Shown here: positions 7,399-15,688 of the stretch, piece after piece
Numbering within the stretch: the first letter of the stretch is position 1
Layout of the letters: every line of letters begins with the position of its first letter
Assembly: GCA_036675565.1 (NCBI GenBank)
Contig: JAKFER010000154.1
Location: forward strand, 1 to 52,729
DNA length: 52,729 nucleotides
Direction: 5' to 3'
Source of the DNA: JACCYQ01 sp036675565
Lineage (GTDB): Bacteria; Bacteroidota; Bacteroidia; Chitinophagales; Chitinophagaceae
Program-made: the position numbers and the translations under genes
Notes under the pieces: generated by a model
Databases searched by the model: none
What the model saw: only the letters and a program-made list of their open reading frames with translations
Told to the model about the DNA's origin: nothing

Positions 7399-8922
7399 CT
7401 AATACACAAAAACAGTTTTGGTTGAATAGGCAAAATTTCCTGAAGGATACGACATATAATTTTTGATTACTTCAACAGGGTATCCATCCGCATCATATTT
7501 ATAAATAAAGCTGTAAGGCGTAACAGTAGGATAACTTCCGGTAAATTGTTTTTGCTGGCTGGTTACATTGTTTTTTGAATTGTGCTCCATAAACAGGGTA
7601 GGCCAGTTCATGTGGTAATAGGGATTGATGTTGGTATCATAACTATACCTGCCTTCTTCATAACTGCTGTTGGTGTTGGAAGCGGTTGAATAAACCATAT
7701 TCCCCTTATTAAAGTCCATGTTATAATTCAATGTATGACCGCTGGGAAGATTATATTGTATACCGATATTTTGTTGTGCAGGAAGGTAATTGATGGAAGC
7801 AGCAGTTTCAAATCCATTTGCACTTTCCACCATGTTCGTCAGTATGCCATGTACATTATAAGTAAAAAAAGTTTCTTTCATAATGGTGTTGTTGTCCATA
7901 TTTACCTTTTTAATTTTTGACAAACGTTCACCATCATAGATAAACCAATCGATCACAGACAGGAAGTTTGAGTTGTCCGGCTTTTTTATCCAGTAATCAA
8001 TTTTAATCAGTTTACCGGTGTGATCATAGAAATAATCCGTTTTGGAATCTGCTACATCTCTGCCATTTACTATTTTGAATACTCTTTCAGATCTTAGTTT
8101 TTTGGCTTCTTTACTTCCACCCAAAATATAAACTGTGCTTTCATCGATGTCCTGTCTTTCGATGGTGATGGCATCATGGGTGCCCCATTTGGATACCTGG
8201 AACTCGAACTTGGATGCTGATTTTAAAACCTGGATTTCATTTACGCCAGCTGATAAACTTTGATAAGTTGTGGTCATTTCACCTTGCTGATTCCAGCTTG
8301 TGATGCGCAACGATGCAGGGATATGATCATAGGTAACATCCCCAATTTGCATAACAGCTTTCATTTTGATTTTTAAAAACGGGCTCGCATCAGATTGTCC
8401 ATTGTCAAATGCGCCGGAAGGATAGCCAAACTGCTGTGGTCTTTCTCCTTCCAGCACCCGGAGTACTTCAACCGGAATGTCTGTTAATACATTTTTCACA
8501 ACTTTAAAATCCATCCTCAATGGCTTTTGTACGCCAGCGGCCTTATCCGATCCTGAAAAGGGTGTAGCGAAATGTGTATTCACGCCACCATACACCAAAC
8601 GGAACCCGGTAAGCTTATAATCACCTTCGGGTAATTCAAAACTTGCTGTTTTTACCGGGCTTGCCAGGTTTAGCGTAAGCATTTTGTCTTTGATCACCTC
8701 GTTGCCATTTGTGCCCGTAATATTTACCACTGCATGCAGGTTGCTGCTGTGGTATGGTTGCCCGGCAAGATCAACCAATGCCTGGAAACGGATGGTTCCT
8801 GTAGGCCCCGCCGGCGCAGGCGATGGATTCGGTATGGGTTTTTCTAAATCAGTTTTGCTGCATGCAGTAAAAATGATTAAAAAGAGAAATAATAGTCTGA
8901 ATGGTGTTATTCGGTGTCTCAT
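7399..8922 (-). CDS. Large surface or periplasmic lipoprotein with YD-like C-terminal repeats
   Basis: A 507-residue lipoprotein. A hydrophobic signal ends in FTAC (Cys about 21), followed by a Pro-rich linker (PIPNPSPAPAGP) that would lift the protein off the membrane. Residues about 42-160 look like a beta-sandwich (FELPEGDYKLTGFRLVY is typical of Bacteroidota DUF4623/fimbrillin-like sandwiches). Residues about 290-507 have repeated strands such as YFYDHTGKLIKIDY and YKYDADGYPVEVIKNY, resembling isolated RHS/YD repeats. The function is unknown. It is monocistronic and ends at the shared terminator. Confidence 0.75.
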   Translation of the reverse strand: MRHRITPFRLLFLFLIIFTACSKTDLEKPIPNPSPAPAGPTGTIRFQALVDLAGQPYHSSNLHAVVNITGTNGNEVIKDKMLTLNLASPVKTASFELPEGDYKLTGFRLVYGGVNTHFATPFSGSDKAAGVQKPLRMDFKVVKNVLTDIPVEVLRVLEGERPQQFGYPSGAFDNGQSDASPFLKIKMKAVMQIGDVTYDHIPASLRITSWNQQGEMTTTYQSLSAGVNEIQVLKSASKFEFQVSKWGTHDAITIERQDIDESTVYILGGSKEAKKLRSERVFKIVNGRDVADSKTDYFYDHTGKLIKIDYWIKKPDNSNFLSVIDWFIYDGERLSKIKKVNMDNNTIMKETFFTYNVHGILTNMVESANGFETAASINYLPAQQNIGIQYNLPSGHTLNYNMDFNKGNMVYSTASNTNSSYEEGRYSYDTNINPYYHMNWPTLFMEHNSKNNVTSQQKQFTGSYPTVTPYSFIYKYDADGYPVEVIKNYMSYPSGNFAYSTKTVFVY

Positions 8923-9311
8923 TTTTTTTGTTTTTTACTTTTGTTTTTTTAAGTTTTTAATTTTTGTTTGCCGGCTTTACAAACAATACCCTGCGGCTTT
9001 CAAAAAGGGTTGGGATGAAAAAAGTCCTTTAACAAATATTTTTATTTTCAACTTAATTCGATGACGTTCGCACACGGGACTTTAACGCCTTGTTTTCATT
9101 GCGGTTATAAGATCCAGGTATGATTTAACAGGTAACAAAGATGTATTTAGAACCTTCCTTTTTCTATAACATGATAATGTGAAAGAGTCTGTATAAATAA
9201 AAAAAGATGTGATCATCTCATCACATCTTTACATGGCATTAAAAATGCATCATGAAAGAAATAGTAACTTACCCGGGGTTAACAATGGCATGTACATTTT
9301 AAAATGATAAA
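8923..9311. other. Divergent intergenic region (389 bp)
   Basis: This region separates the lipoprotein (minus) from the HAD gene (plus). The first 60 bp are extremely T-rich on the plus strand (A-rich leader for the lipoprotein mRNA). It holds one strong hairpin (9203-9230). No convincing promoter with both elements was seen, and no coding region is credible. Confidence 0.6.
9203..9230 (-). terminator. Orphan terminator-like hairpin
   Basis: Perfect 11-bp inverted repeat AAAGATGTGAT (9203-9213) and ATCACATCTTT (9220-9230) with a 6-nt loop. On the minus strand it runs into seven T residues, the form of an intrinsic terminator. There is no annotated minus-strand gene immediately upstream of it on that strand (9231-9311), so its client is unknown. 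Confidence 0.6.
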
Positions 9312-9926
9312 ATGATTAAAACAATATTTTTTGATATTGGTGGTGTAATGCTCACCAATGGCTGGGGACATGTTTCAAGGGAAAATGCTGCCAAAAAGTT
9401 TGGGATCGATTATGCTGAAATGGATTACCAGCACGATTTTATTTTTAATATTTACGAGATTGGTGCTATCACCCTTGATGAATACCTGGATACGGTTGTA
9501 TTTAATCAACCCAGGAATTTTACACGTGAGGCATTCAAAGAATTTATGTTTCAGCAGTCGCAGGAACTTCCGCAAATGTTATCATTGCTTAAAAAGTGGA
9601 AACAGGAAAACCCGGGTATACAGATCATTTCGCTCAATAATGAAGGCCGCGAATTAAATCAATACCGTATACAAACATTTAAATTGCACGAATTATTTGA
9701 TGCCTTTGTATCATCATGCGAAGTGGGTATGCGCAAACCGGATCCGGGAATTTACAGTATGGCATTAGGCATTGCTCAAAGAGAGCCTGGTGAATGTTAT
9801 TATTTTGACGATCGTCCAGCATTGGTACTGGCTTCACGTAAGCAAGGCATCCAGGGTTTTTTGCATGAAAAGCCGGAAGTCACTATGCACATACTGGAAA
9901 ATATTAATAAAAGTGAACTCAATTAA
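9312..9926 (+). CDS. HAD superfamily hydrolase (subfamily IA)
   Basis: A 204-residue HAD phosphatase. FFDIGGVML holds the nucleophile Asp8; the residue two positions later is Gly rather than Asp, as in the YihX-like group. ISLNNEG supplies motif II, MRKPDPGIY the motif III Lys, and YYFDDRP the motif IV acid pair. The cap domain (about 15-85) is helical. The substrate is probably a small phosphorylated metabolite; YihX-type enzymes act on glucose 1-phosphate, but this is only a hint. An upstream ATG at 9304 is followed by a stop, so 9312 is the start. A PGDYG gene follows 5 bp downstream. Confidence 0.88.
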   Translation: MIKTIFFDIGGVMLTNGWGHVSRENAAKKFGIDYAEMDYQHDFIFNIYEIGAITLDEYLDTVVFNQPRNFTREAFKEFMFQQSQELPQMLSLLKKWKQENPGIQIISLNNEGRELNQYRIQTFKLHELFDAFVSSCEVGMRKPDPGIYSMALGIAQREPGECYYFDDRPALVLASRKQGIQGFLHEKPEVTMHILENINKSELN

Positions 9927-9931
9927 ACCAA

Positions 9932-10156
9932 ATGAAAATTTTCAAACATGGCGAATTGCCAGATTATAATTTTAAGCAGGCAATAAAAAAACCGCTCCCG
10001 GTAAAATGTTATCTAATGAAAGAACCTTTTGAAGTGGAGACATTGGAAGGAACACTCAAAGGCAAAGCTGGGGATTATTTAATGATAGGTGTTAGAGGTG
10101 AAATGTATGCCTGTGATAAAGAAATATTCGATGAAACATATGAAATAATTGGTTGA
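9932..10156 (+). CDS. Small PGDYG-like domain protein
   Basis: A 74-residue protein whose centre (GKAGDYLMIGVRGEMYACDKEIFDETYEII) matches the PGDYG domain, a short beta-rich module also found as part of larger proteins. Here it stands alone. The molecular role is unknown. It starts 5 bp after the HAD gene and is likely cotranscribed. Confidence 0.75.
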   Translation: MKIFKHGELPDYNFKQAIKKPLPVKCYLMKEPFEVETLEGTLKGKAGDYLMIGVRGEMYACDKEIFDETYEIIG

Positions 10157-10345
10157 AGATTTTCAACAGGTTTGCAGTAATAAATAGTATGAATATGAAT
10201 AGATAAAGATAAATGCTTAGCTGATTGTTGTATTTGTACTTATGTTTTTTTTTCTGCCGGTAAATTTCAGGCTATAGATTTTTTTAATGTGATTTATGCC
10301 TTATCATGTGGCCGGATTTTTTCAGTAAGGATTTAAATAGATTAA

Positions 10346-10996
10346 ATGAGCAAGATTTCTGTCGTTATTGTGGATGATCACCAGTTATTAAGGGAACTAC
10401 TGGTTGATTTAATAAGTAAAAATGAAAATTATGAGATAGCCGGGGAGGCTGGTGGATATCACGAAGCCCTGGCAATGATTGCTTTTTTAAAACCTTCGAT
10501 CGTTTTATTGGATATTAATTTAAAGGACGGATCCGGCGTAGATGCTGTGCCGCTCATACTTAAATCATCACCTGAAACAAAGATCGTTGCGCTTACAATG
10601 CATCATCACCCGGCTTTTGCACAAAAGATTTTTAAAGCGGGTGGACATGCTTATGTAACCAAAAACTCTTCACACCAGGAAATCCTGACGGCTATTGATG
10701 AAGTGTTGAATGATCATATTTATGTGTGTGATGAAATAAAGAACGAGTTATCGTTTCACCTGCTGACATCCAAATCTAAAGAACCGGGTTTAGAAACATT
10801 GAGCGCCAGGGAAAAGGAGATCATTAAATTTTTAAAAGAGGGCCAACCTTCGAGGGAAATTGCCAAAGCATTAAATATAACATTGAAAACTGTGCAGGCG
10901 CACAGGCATAATATTTTTAAAAAATTAAAGGTCAATAATATCACTTCGCTGATTAATTACCTAAACGAAGCAGAATTGAATTATGGTAATTATTGA
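10346..10996 (+). CDS. NarL/FixJ-type response regulator
   Basis: A 216-residue two-domain regulator. The receiver domain (1-122) has the acidic pair Asp10/Asp11 (VIVDDHQ), phospho-acceptor Asp56 (LLDINLKDG), Thr84 and Lys106 (YVTKNSS). The LuxR-type helix-turn-helix (about 150-212) contains LSAREKEIIKFLKEGQPSREIA and TVQAHRHNIFKKL. No histidine kinase gene adjoins it, so the partner is elsewhere. It is followed by a terminator at 11070-11092. Confidence 0.94.
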   Translation: MSKISVVIVDDHQLLRELLVDLISKNENYEIAGEAGGYHEALAMIAFLKPSIVLLDINLKDGSGVDAVPLILKSSPETKIVALTMHHHPAFAQKIFKAGGHAYVTKNSSHQEILTAIDEVLNDHIYVCDEIKNELSFHLLTSKSKEPGLETLSAREKEIIKFLKEGQPSREIAKALNITLKTVQAHRHNIFKKLKVNNITSLINYLNEAELNYGNY

Positions 10997-11069
10997 CCAG
11001 GCTTCCCGGAAATAATATAAATACTTCATAGTTCCTGCAATTATACACTGATCATCAATACAAATCATT

Positions 11070-11092
11070 AACCCCCTTGCTGGGGGTTTTGT
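11070..11092 (+). terminator. Intrinsic terminator after response regulator
   Basis: Stem AACCCCC (11070-11076) and GGGGGTT (11082-11088), 5-nt loop, then TTTTG. It is 74 bp after the stop of the response regulator gene. Confidence 0.75.
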
Positions 11093-11152
11093 CATTTATG
11101 TTACGTTTACCCTTCATAATTCCTATATTTATTATTATACCAAAATATAATT

Positions 11153-12367
11153 ATGAAATTCTTTCCGCTTTTAGTTCTTGTTCTCTGTCTTAGTTTTTGC
11201 AGTTCGCAGAAAACGCCTGTAATCACCGATGAAAATACACCGGGATTAAAAACCGGTGCGGATCAAACAGAAAAATACCTTCCATTATTAAAAGGTAAAA
11301 GAGTGGCAGTAATGGCTAACCAAACCACCATTATCGGCAATACGCACCTGGTTGACAGCCTGCAGAAACTGGGAGTGAATATTGTAAAAGTCTTCGGACC
11401 GGAACATGGTTTCAGGGGCAATGCAAGTGCCGGTGTTAAGGTAGCCGATGAAACTGACCAGGCTACAGGGATACCGATCATTTCACTATATGGTCCAAAA
11501 AATAAACCTTCAAAAGCCGATATGGCCGATGTGGATATTTTGATCTATGATCTGCAGGATGTTGGTGTTCGTTTTTATACAAACATCAATGCTTTGGCCC
11601 GGTTGATGGAAGCATGTTATGAAAGCGATAAGGAAATGCTGATACTGGACAGGCCTAACCCCAATGCATACCTGGTTGACGGGCCCGTACTGGATATGAA
11701 ATACAAATCAGGTATCGGCATGTTTCCCATTCCTATGTCGCACGGGTTAACCGTCGGTGAGTTTGCTCAAATGGCTAACGGTGAAGGTTGGTTGAAGGAT
11801 AAAGCAAAAGCGAAGATCACCATTATCCCGGTTGCAAATTATAACCATGAAATGCTTTATACATTACCTGTAAAACCATCGCCAAATTTGAATACACAAC
11901 AATCCATCATGCTCTATCCTTCAACCTGTGTATTTGAGGGTATTTATATCAATCATGGCCGTGGCACTTATTTTCCATTTACAGTATTGGGCAGCCCGGC
12001 ATTAAAAGGGAAATATGAGTTTTCATATACACCAACCGGTATAAAGGGTATGGCTGAAACTCCTTTGTTTATGGACCAGGTTTGTTATGGAATTGATCTC
12101 AGGAATTACGATGTGAATCAATTAATAAAAAGCAAAAAGATCAATATACAATGGGTGATGGAATTGTATAAGGCCTCACCAAATAAAGAACAATTCTTCG
12201 ATTCAAAACTGAGCAAGGAAATGGGACTGGTTGAATACCGGGTTGGATCTGGTTTGTTCAGGCAACAGATCATTGATGGAAAATCAGAAGAAGAAATCCG
12301 TGCAAGCTGGGAACCCGGTTTAAGTGAATACAAGGAAATGCGAATGAAATATTTGATCTATCCATAA
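11153..12367 (+). CDS. namZ: NamZ-like exo-beta-N-acetylmuramidase (DUF1343), lipoprotein
   Basis: A 404-residue protein with a signal ending in LSFC (Cys about 16), so probably a lipoprotein. VAVMANQTT, FGPEHGFRG (about 82-90), YDLQDVGVRFYT, LDRPNP and INHGRGTYFPF are the conserved blocks of DUF1343, the family of Bacillus subtilis NamZ (YbbC), which removes terminal N-acetylmuramic acid from peptidoglycan fragments. The length is normal. A periplasmic peptidoglycan-recycling role is inferred from the family. No recycling partner (NagZ, AmiE or MurNAc kinase) lies next to it. Confidence 0.88.
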   Translation: MKFFPLLVLVLCLSFCSSQKTPVITDENTPGLKTGADQTEKYLPLLKGKRVAVMANQTTIIGNTHLVDSLQKLGVNIVKVFGPEHGFRGNASAGVKVADETDQATGIPIISLYGPKNKPSKADMADVDILIYDLQDVGVRFYTNINALARLMEACYESDKEMLILDRPNPNAYLVDGPVLDMKYKSGIGMFPIPMSHGLTVGEFAQMANGEGWLKDKAKAKITIIPVANYNHEMLYTLPVKPSPNLNTQQSIMLYPSTCVFEGIYINHGRGTYFPFTVLGSPALKGKYEFSYTPTGIKGMAETPLFMDQVCYGIDLRNYDVNQLIKSKKINIQWVMELYKASPNKEQFFDSKLSKEMGLVEYRVGSGLFRQQIIDGKSEEEIRASWEPGLSEYKEMRMKYLIYP

Positions 12368-12440
12368 AGGCAATTTGAAAATTCAGAATTTGAAAATTTG
12401 AGAATGGAAATTGGAAAAAGGAATTGGAAAATTTTTATTT
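12368..12440. repeat. Low-complexity TTTGAAAA/TTGGAAA stretch
   Basis: Short imperfect direct repeats (atttgaaaa, then attggaaaa) follow the NamZ-like gene. This is the degenerate AT-rich micro-repeat type common between Bacteroidota genes. No function is visible. Confidence 0.5.
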
Positions 12441-12600
12441 GTATTTAAAAATTATTTGGTGAGGCACAGCGCTTCCAGTAATCCATGATCACTGTAATTG
12501 TTTTTCCATTTCCGAAACAGGATCTTGTTTTTCAAAAAAGGCCTGTAATATTCATTGAACACATTATTGCAAATTATCTGCATAAAAACAATATGATTGT

Positions 12601-13098
12601 ATGAGTAAATTCGAAATTTCAAAAGCATCCGGTGTACATTTTCAATTGAGTAAATTGGTTGGCGAATGGGAAGGCAGAACCAAACTATGGTTCGAACCTG
12701 GAAAGTTAGCCGATGAATCACCTGTTCGTGGCACCATGCGACTAGTATTGGACGGGCGTTTTATTCTGCATGAATACAAAGGAAGCCAGGCAGGTAAGCC
12801 ATTAGAAGGGATGGCTTTTTACGGGTATCACCTGGGTTTGAATAAATTTCAGTCTGCATGGATCGATAGTTTTCATAATAATACGGCCATCATGTTTTCA
12901 GAAGGTAAAAAAGATGATACTCAATTTTCCATGCTTGGCAGTTATGCTTATGTAACACCTGAGATTGAACAGCATTGGGGTTGGCGAACAGAAATTGATA
13001 TGGTTAATGATGATGAAATAGTGATCACAGCATATAATATAATCCCTGAAGGCGATGAAGCTAAGGCTACAGAAACGGTTTATAAAAGAGTGAAGTAA
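12601..13098 (+). CDS. DUF1579 domain protein
   Basis: A 165-residue protein of the DUF1579 family. LSKLVGEWEGRTKLWFEPG near the N-terminus, LDGRFILHEYKG, and a following series of beta strands suggest a lipocalin-like barrel. It has no signal peptide and is likely cytoplasmic. The biochemical role is unknown. It is followed 21 bp later by an EamA transporter gene and may be cotranscribed with it. Confidence 0.82.
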   Translation: MSKFEISKASGVHFQLSKLVGEWEGRTKLWFEPGKLADESPVRGTMRLVLDGRFILHEYKGSQAGKPLEGMAFYGYHLGLNKFQSAWIDSFHNNTAIMFSEGKKDDTQFSMLGSYAYVTPEIEQHWGWRTEIDMVNDDEIVITAYNIIPEGDEAKATETVYKRVK

Positions 13099-13119
13099 AA
13101 ACTGTGATAGGCAGGGTCA

Positions 13120-14052
13120 TTGCTGAAAACTTATGTAATTTTTGTTTTCAAAAAATTTCTTTCATTGGCAGTAACGCTTCTCACATCAATAGCTGTTCTT
13201 TTAAGAATTATTTCCAATCCATTAGGAAATGTATTTCAAAAGAAACTGGCATCAAATGGGGATCATCCTTTACTCATAAATTTTTTAACCTACCTGCTCT
13301 TATCCGTCATTTGTGTTTTTATGGCCATGAATGTACCATGGCAAGTTTTACCAAATGCGTTTTGGATTTATTCTATTTTAGGTGGAATAGCAGGTGCGGT
13401 TGGAAACGGATTCCTGGTGAAGGCTTTGGAAAAAGGAGACCTGTCGGTATTGGGGCCGATCAATTCTTATAAATCAGTTGTTGGTATCATTGGCGGCATC
13501 ATACTGCTTGGTGAAATTCCAAATCTTTGGGGTATTCTCGGTATTGCATTGATTGTATACGGGAGTTATTTTGTGTTAGATACTACAGCTGAAAGGTTTT
13601 CCTGGGCTTTGCTAAGGAAAAAGGAAATACAATTCCGGGCATGGGCAATGATACTGACAGCTATTGAAGCCGTATTCATAAAGAAAATTATCCTGGCTTC
13701 ATCCACTACTATTGCATTTATCAGCTGGTGCTGGTTTGGTGCTCTCTTTTCTTTTCTGCTCCTCTTTTTATATAAGCTTGATATCAAAAAAGAAATTGCA
13801 ACAATAGGTTATCGAAACTTGAGCAACTATCTTTTTCTTATTCTTTATATTGGAATCATGCAGTTAACAACCAATTATGTATTGGAGAATATGGAAGTTG
13901 GATATGCCCTTTCTCTTTTCCAGCTTTCAACCATTATCAGTGTATTGCTTGGTCAGCGTTATTTTAAAGAGCAGGATATTCGTAAAAAAATGGTTGGTTC
14001 GGCAATCATGATCGTGGGTTCCATTGTTATCATACTTTTGAAAGACAATTAA
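13120..14052 (+). CDS. EamA/DMT family transporter
   Basis: About 295-310 residues and roughly ten hydrophobic helices, in two homologous halves as in the drug/metabolite transporter superfamily. LGGIAGAVGNGFLVKALEKGDLSVLGPINSYKSVVGIIGG is the typical end of the first EamA repeat. The substrate is unknown. The start is uncertain: the first in-frame ATG falls about 66 residues in, inside the conserved region, so initiation must be at a TTG (13120, or 13165 just before the first helix) unless the sequence has an error near the start. Confidence 0.82.
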   Translation: MLKTYVIFVFKKFLSLAVTLLTSIAVLLRIISNPLGNVFQKKLASNGDHPLLINFLTYLLLSVICVFMAMNVPWQVLPNAFWIYSILGGIAGAVGNGFLVKALEKGDLSVLGPINSYKSVVGIIGGIILLGEIPNLWGILGIALIVYGSYFVLDTTAERFSWALLRKKEIQFRAWAMILTAIEAVFIKKIILASSTTIAFISWCWFGALFSFLLLFLYKLDIKKEIATIGYRNLSNYLFLILYIGIMQLTTNYVLENMEVGYALSLFQLSTIISVLLGQRYFKEQDIRKKMVGSAIMIVGSIVIILLKDN

Positions 14053-14145
14053 TTTTTTGCCATGAAATGAGCCATATGCTATCGCATACCAACCGGGATG
14101 ATTATTTGGCGAATTCCATATGGCAAAAAAAATAAAGGAAAAAAT

Positions 14146-14718
14146 ATGAAATCAGAAAAGGAAAAAATGCTTGCAGGCGAAATGTACGATCCGCTTGACC
14201 AGCAATTGGTGGATGAAAGATTACAGGCAAGACTTTTAATAAAAGCGCTTAATGATACACGGGAGGACGAGGTTGAAAAAAGAGGCAAAATATTAAAAGA
14301 ACTGATCCCTGGTGCAGGAGATGGTTTGTGGCTTCAACCTCCTTTCTATTGCGATTATGGTTCCAATATGCAAGTAGGCGAAAAGGTTTTCTTCAATTTT
14401 AATTGTATCGTGTTGGATGTAGCACCGGTAACGATAGGCAGCCGCACCATGTTTGGCCCTAACGTGCAGGTATACACTGCAACCCACCCGGTAAATCATA
14501 CGGAACGGGCTTCGGGGCTGGAATATGCAAAACCCATTGGAATTGGTGATGATGTTTGGGTAGGAGGCAGTGCAGTAATTTGCCCGGGTGTAACCATTGG
14601 CGATCGCAGCGTGATCGGTGCAGGAAGTGTGGTAACCAGGGATATTCCTGCTGATGTATTTGCAGCAGGGAATCCATGTAAAGTGATTCGATCACTGGCT
14701 TTAGAAGATAAAAGTTGA
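14146..14718 (+). CDS. maa: Sugar O-acetyltransferase (maltose acetyltransferase-like)
   Basis: A 190-residue hexapeptide-repeat acetyltransferase. The N-terminus MKSEKEKMLAGEMYDPLD is the family signature, so ATG 14146, preceded by aaagga at a good distance, is the start rather than an in-frame ATG 48 bp upstream. The left-handed beta-helix carries TATHPVNHTER (catalytic His), IGDDVWVGGSAVICPGVTIGD and the C-terminal AGNPCKVIR. The enzyme moves acetyl from acetyl-CoA to a sugar such as glucose, maltose or a surface sugar. Confidence 0.9.
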   Translation: MKSEKEKMLAGEMYDPLDQQLVDERLQARLLIKALNDTREDEVEKRGKILKELIPGAGDGLWLQPPFYCDYGSNMQVGEKVFFNFNCIVLDVAPVTIGSRTMFGPNVQVYTATHPVNHTERASGLEYAKPIGIGDDVWVGGSAVICPGVTIGDRSVIGAGSVVTRDIPADVFAAGNPCKVIRSLALEDKS

Positions 14719-14796
14719 TTATTTTCAAATGTATAACAGGAAGACCGGGAAATTATACATTCATTCCTATTCAAACATATAAATCTATATAATAAA

Positions 14797-15684
14797 ATGG
14801 CCGTTTACTTTATAAAATCATGCACCCGTTTCCTGTTTTTGATGATACTCCTGTTACAAGGAATTTTTTCAGCGGCGCAAAAAAATGGAGAATCACGTAA
14901 ACCCTTTGTATTAGGGTATATTGATGAAATTCAATCCAAAGAATTATCTGAAAAACGGGTATTGAATATTTATCTGCCTGAAGGTTATAAACAAGAAGAT
15001 TCGGTTGCATACCCGGTAATTTATTTATTAGATGGATCTGCCGATGAAGATTTTATTCATGTAACGGGTCTTATTCAATTCAATAACTTTTCCTGGATAA
15101 ACCGTGTGCCCAAATCTATTGTGGTTGGCATTGCCAATGTAGACAGGCGCAGGGATTTTACTTTCCCATCCACTATAAAGGAAGAACAGGAATGGTATAA
15201 AACAGCCGGGAAATCTGCCGCATTTATTTCATTTATAGAAAAGGAGCTGAAACCTTTTATCGAAAAAAAATATAAGGCAAATGCGGAAAGCATGCTGATC
15301 GGTCAATCACTGGGAGGTTTGTTAGCAACAGAAATTCTGCTCAAAAAGCCTTATTTGTTCAACAGGTATGTAATCATCAGTCCGAGTTTATGGTGGAATG
15401 ATGGTTCATTGTTAAAACATTCAACTCAAATTTTAGCAACCAATCAAAAGCAGGCAGCTGTTTATATTGGCGTAGGTAAAGAAGGACTTGCACCCAGTAC
15501 CATTCCACATGTAATGGAGGTGGATGCAAATTTACTGGTTGAAAAACTCAGGAAGATTGACAACAAAAAGCTTCAGGTGCATTACGATTACCTGCCTGCA
15601 GAAGATCATGCGACCATCACGCACCAGGCTGTTTTTAATGCATTGCGTTTATTATATCCATTGACTCCAGCCAAAAATAAATAA
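14797..15684 (+). CDS. Secreted alpha/beta hydrolase, IroE/Fes-like esterase
   Basis: A 295-residue protein with a signal peptide ending near SAAQ (about 28). YPVIYLLDGSADEDF, GIANVDRRRDFTF and LIGQSLGGLLATEILL place it in the putative-esterase (enterochelin esterase-like) family. The nucleophile is the Ser of GQSLGG (about 170) and the likely catalytic His is in EDHATITH near the C-terminus. The natural substrate may be a siderophore or another ester. The stop lies 4 bp from the stop of the converging symporter gene, with no terminator between. Confidence 0.85.
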   Translation: MAVYFIKSCTRFLFLMILLLQGIFSAAQKNGESRKPFVLGYIDEIQSKELSEKRVLNIYLPEGYKQEDSVAYPVIYLLDGSADEDFIHVTGLIQFNNFSWINRVPKSIVVGIANVDRRRDFTFPSTIKEEQEWYKTAGKSAAFISFIEKELKPFIEKKYKANAESMLIGQSLGGLLATEILLKKPYLFNRYVIISPSLWWNDGSLLKHSTQILATNQKQAAVYIGVGKEGLAPSTIPHVMEVDANLLVEKLRKIDNKKLQVHYDYLPAEDHATITHQAVFNALRLLYPLTPAKNK

Positions 15685-15688
15685 AAAT

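Noticed and set aside
8684..9064. 126-residue plus-strand reading frame antisense to the 5' part of the lipoprotein gene
   Set aside because: The lipoprotein on the other strand has a clear lipobox and domain pattern; this frame is a shadow extending into an AT-rich leader.
12452..12721. 89-residue minus-strand reading frame
   Set aside because: It overlaps the start of the well-supported DUF1579 gene and shows no family features.
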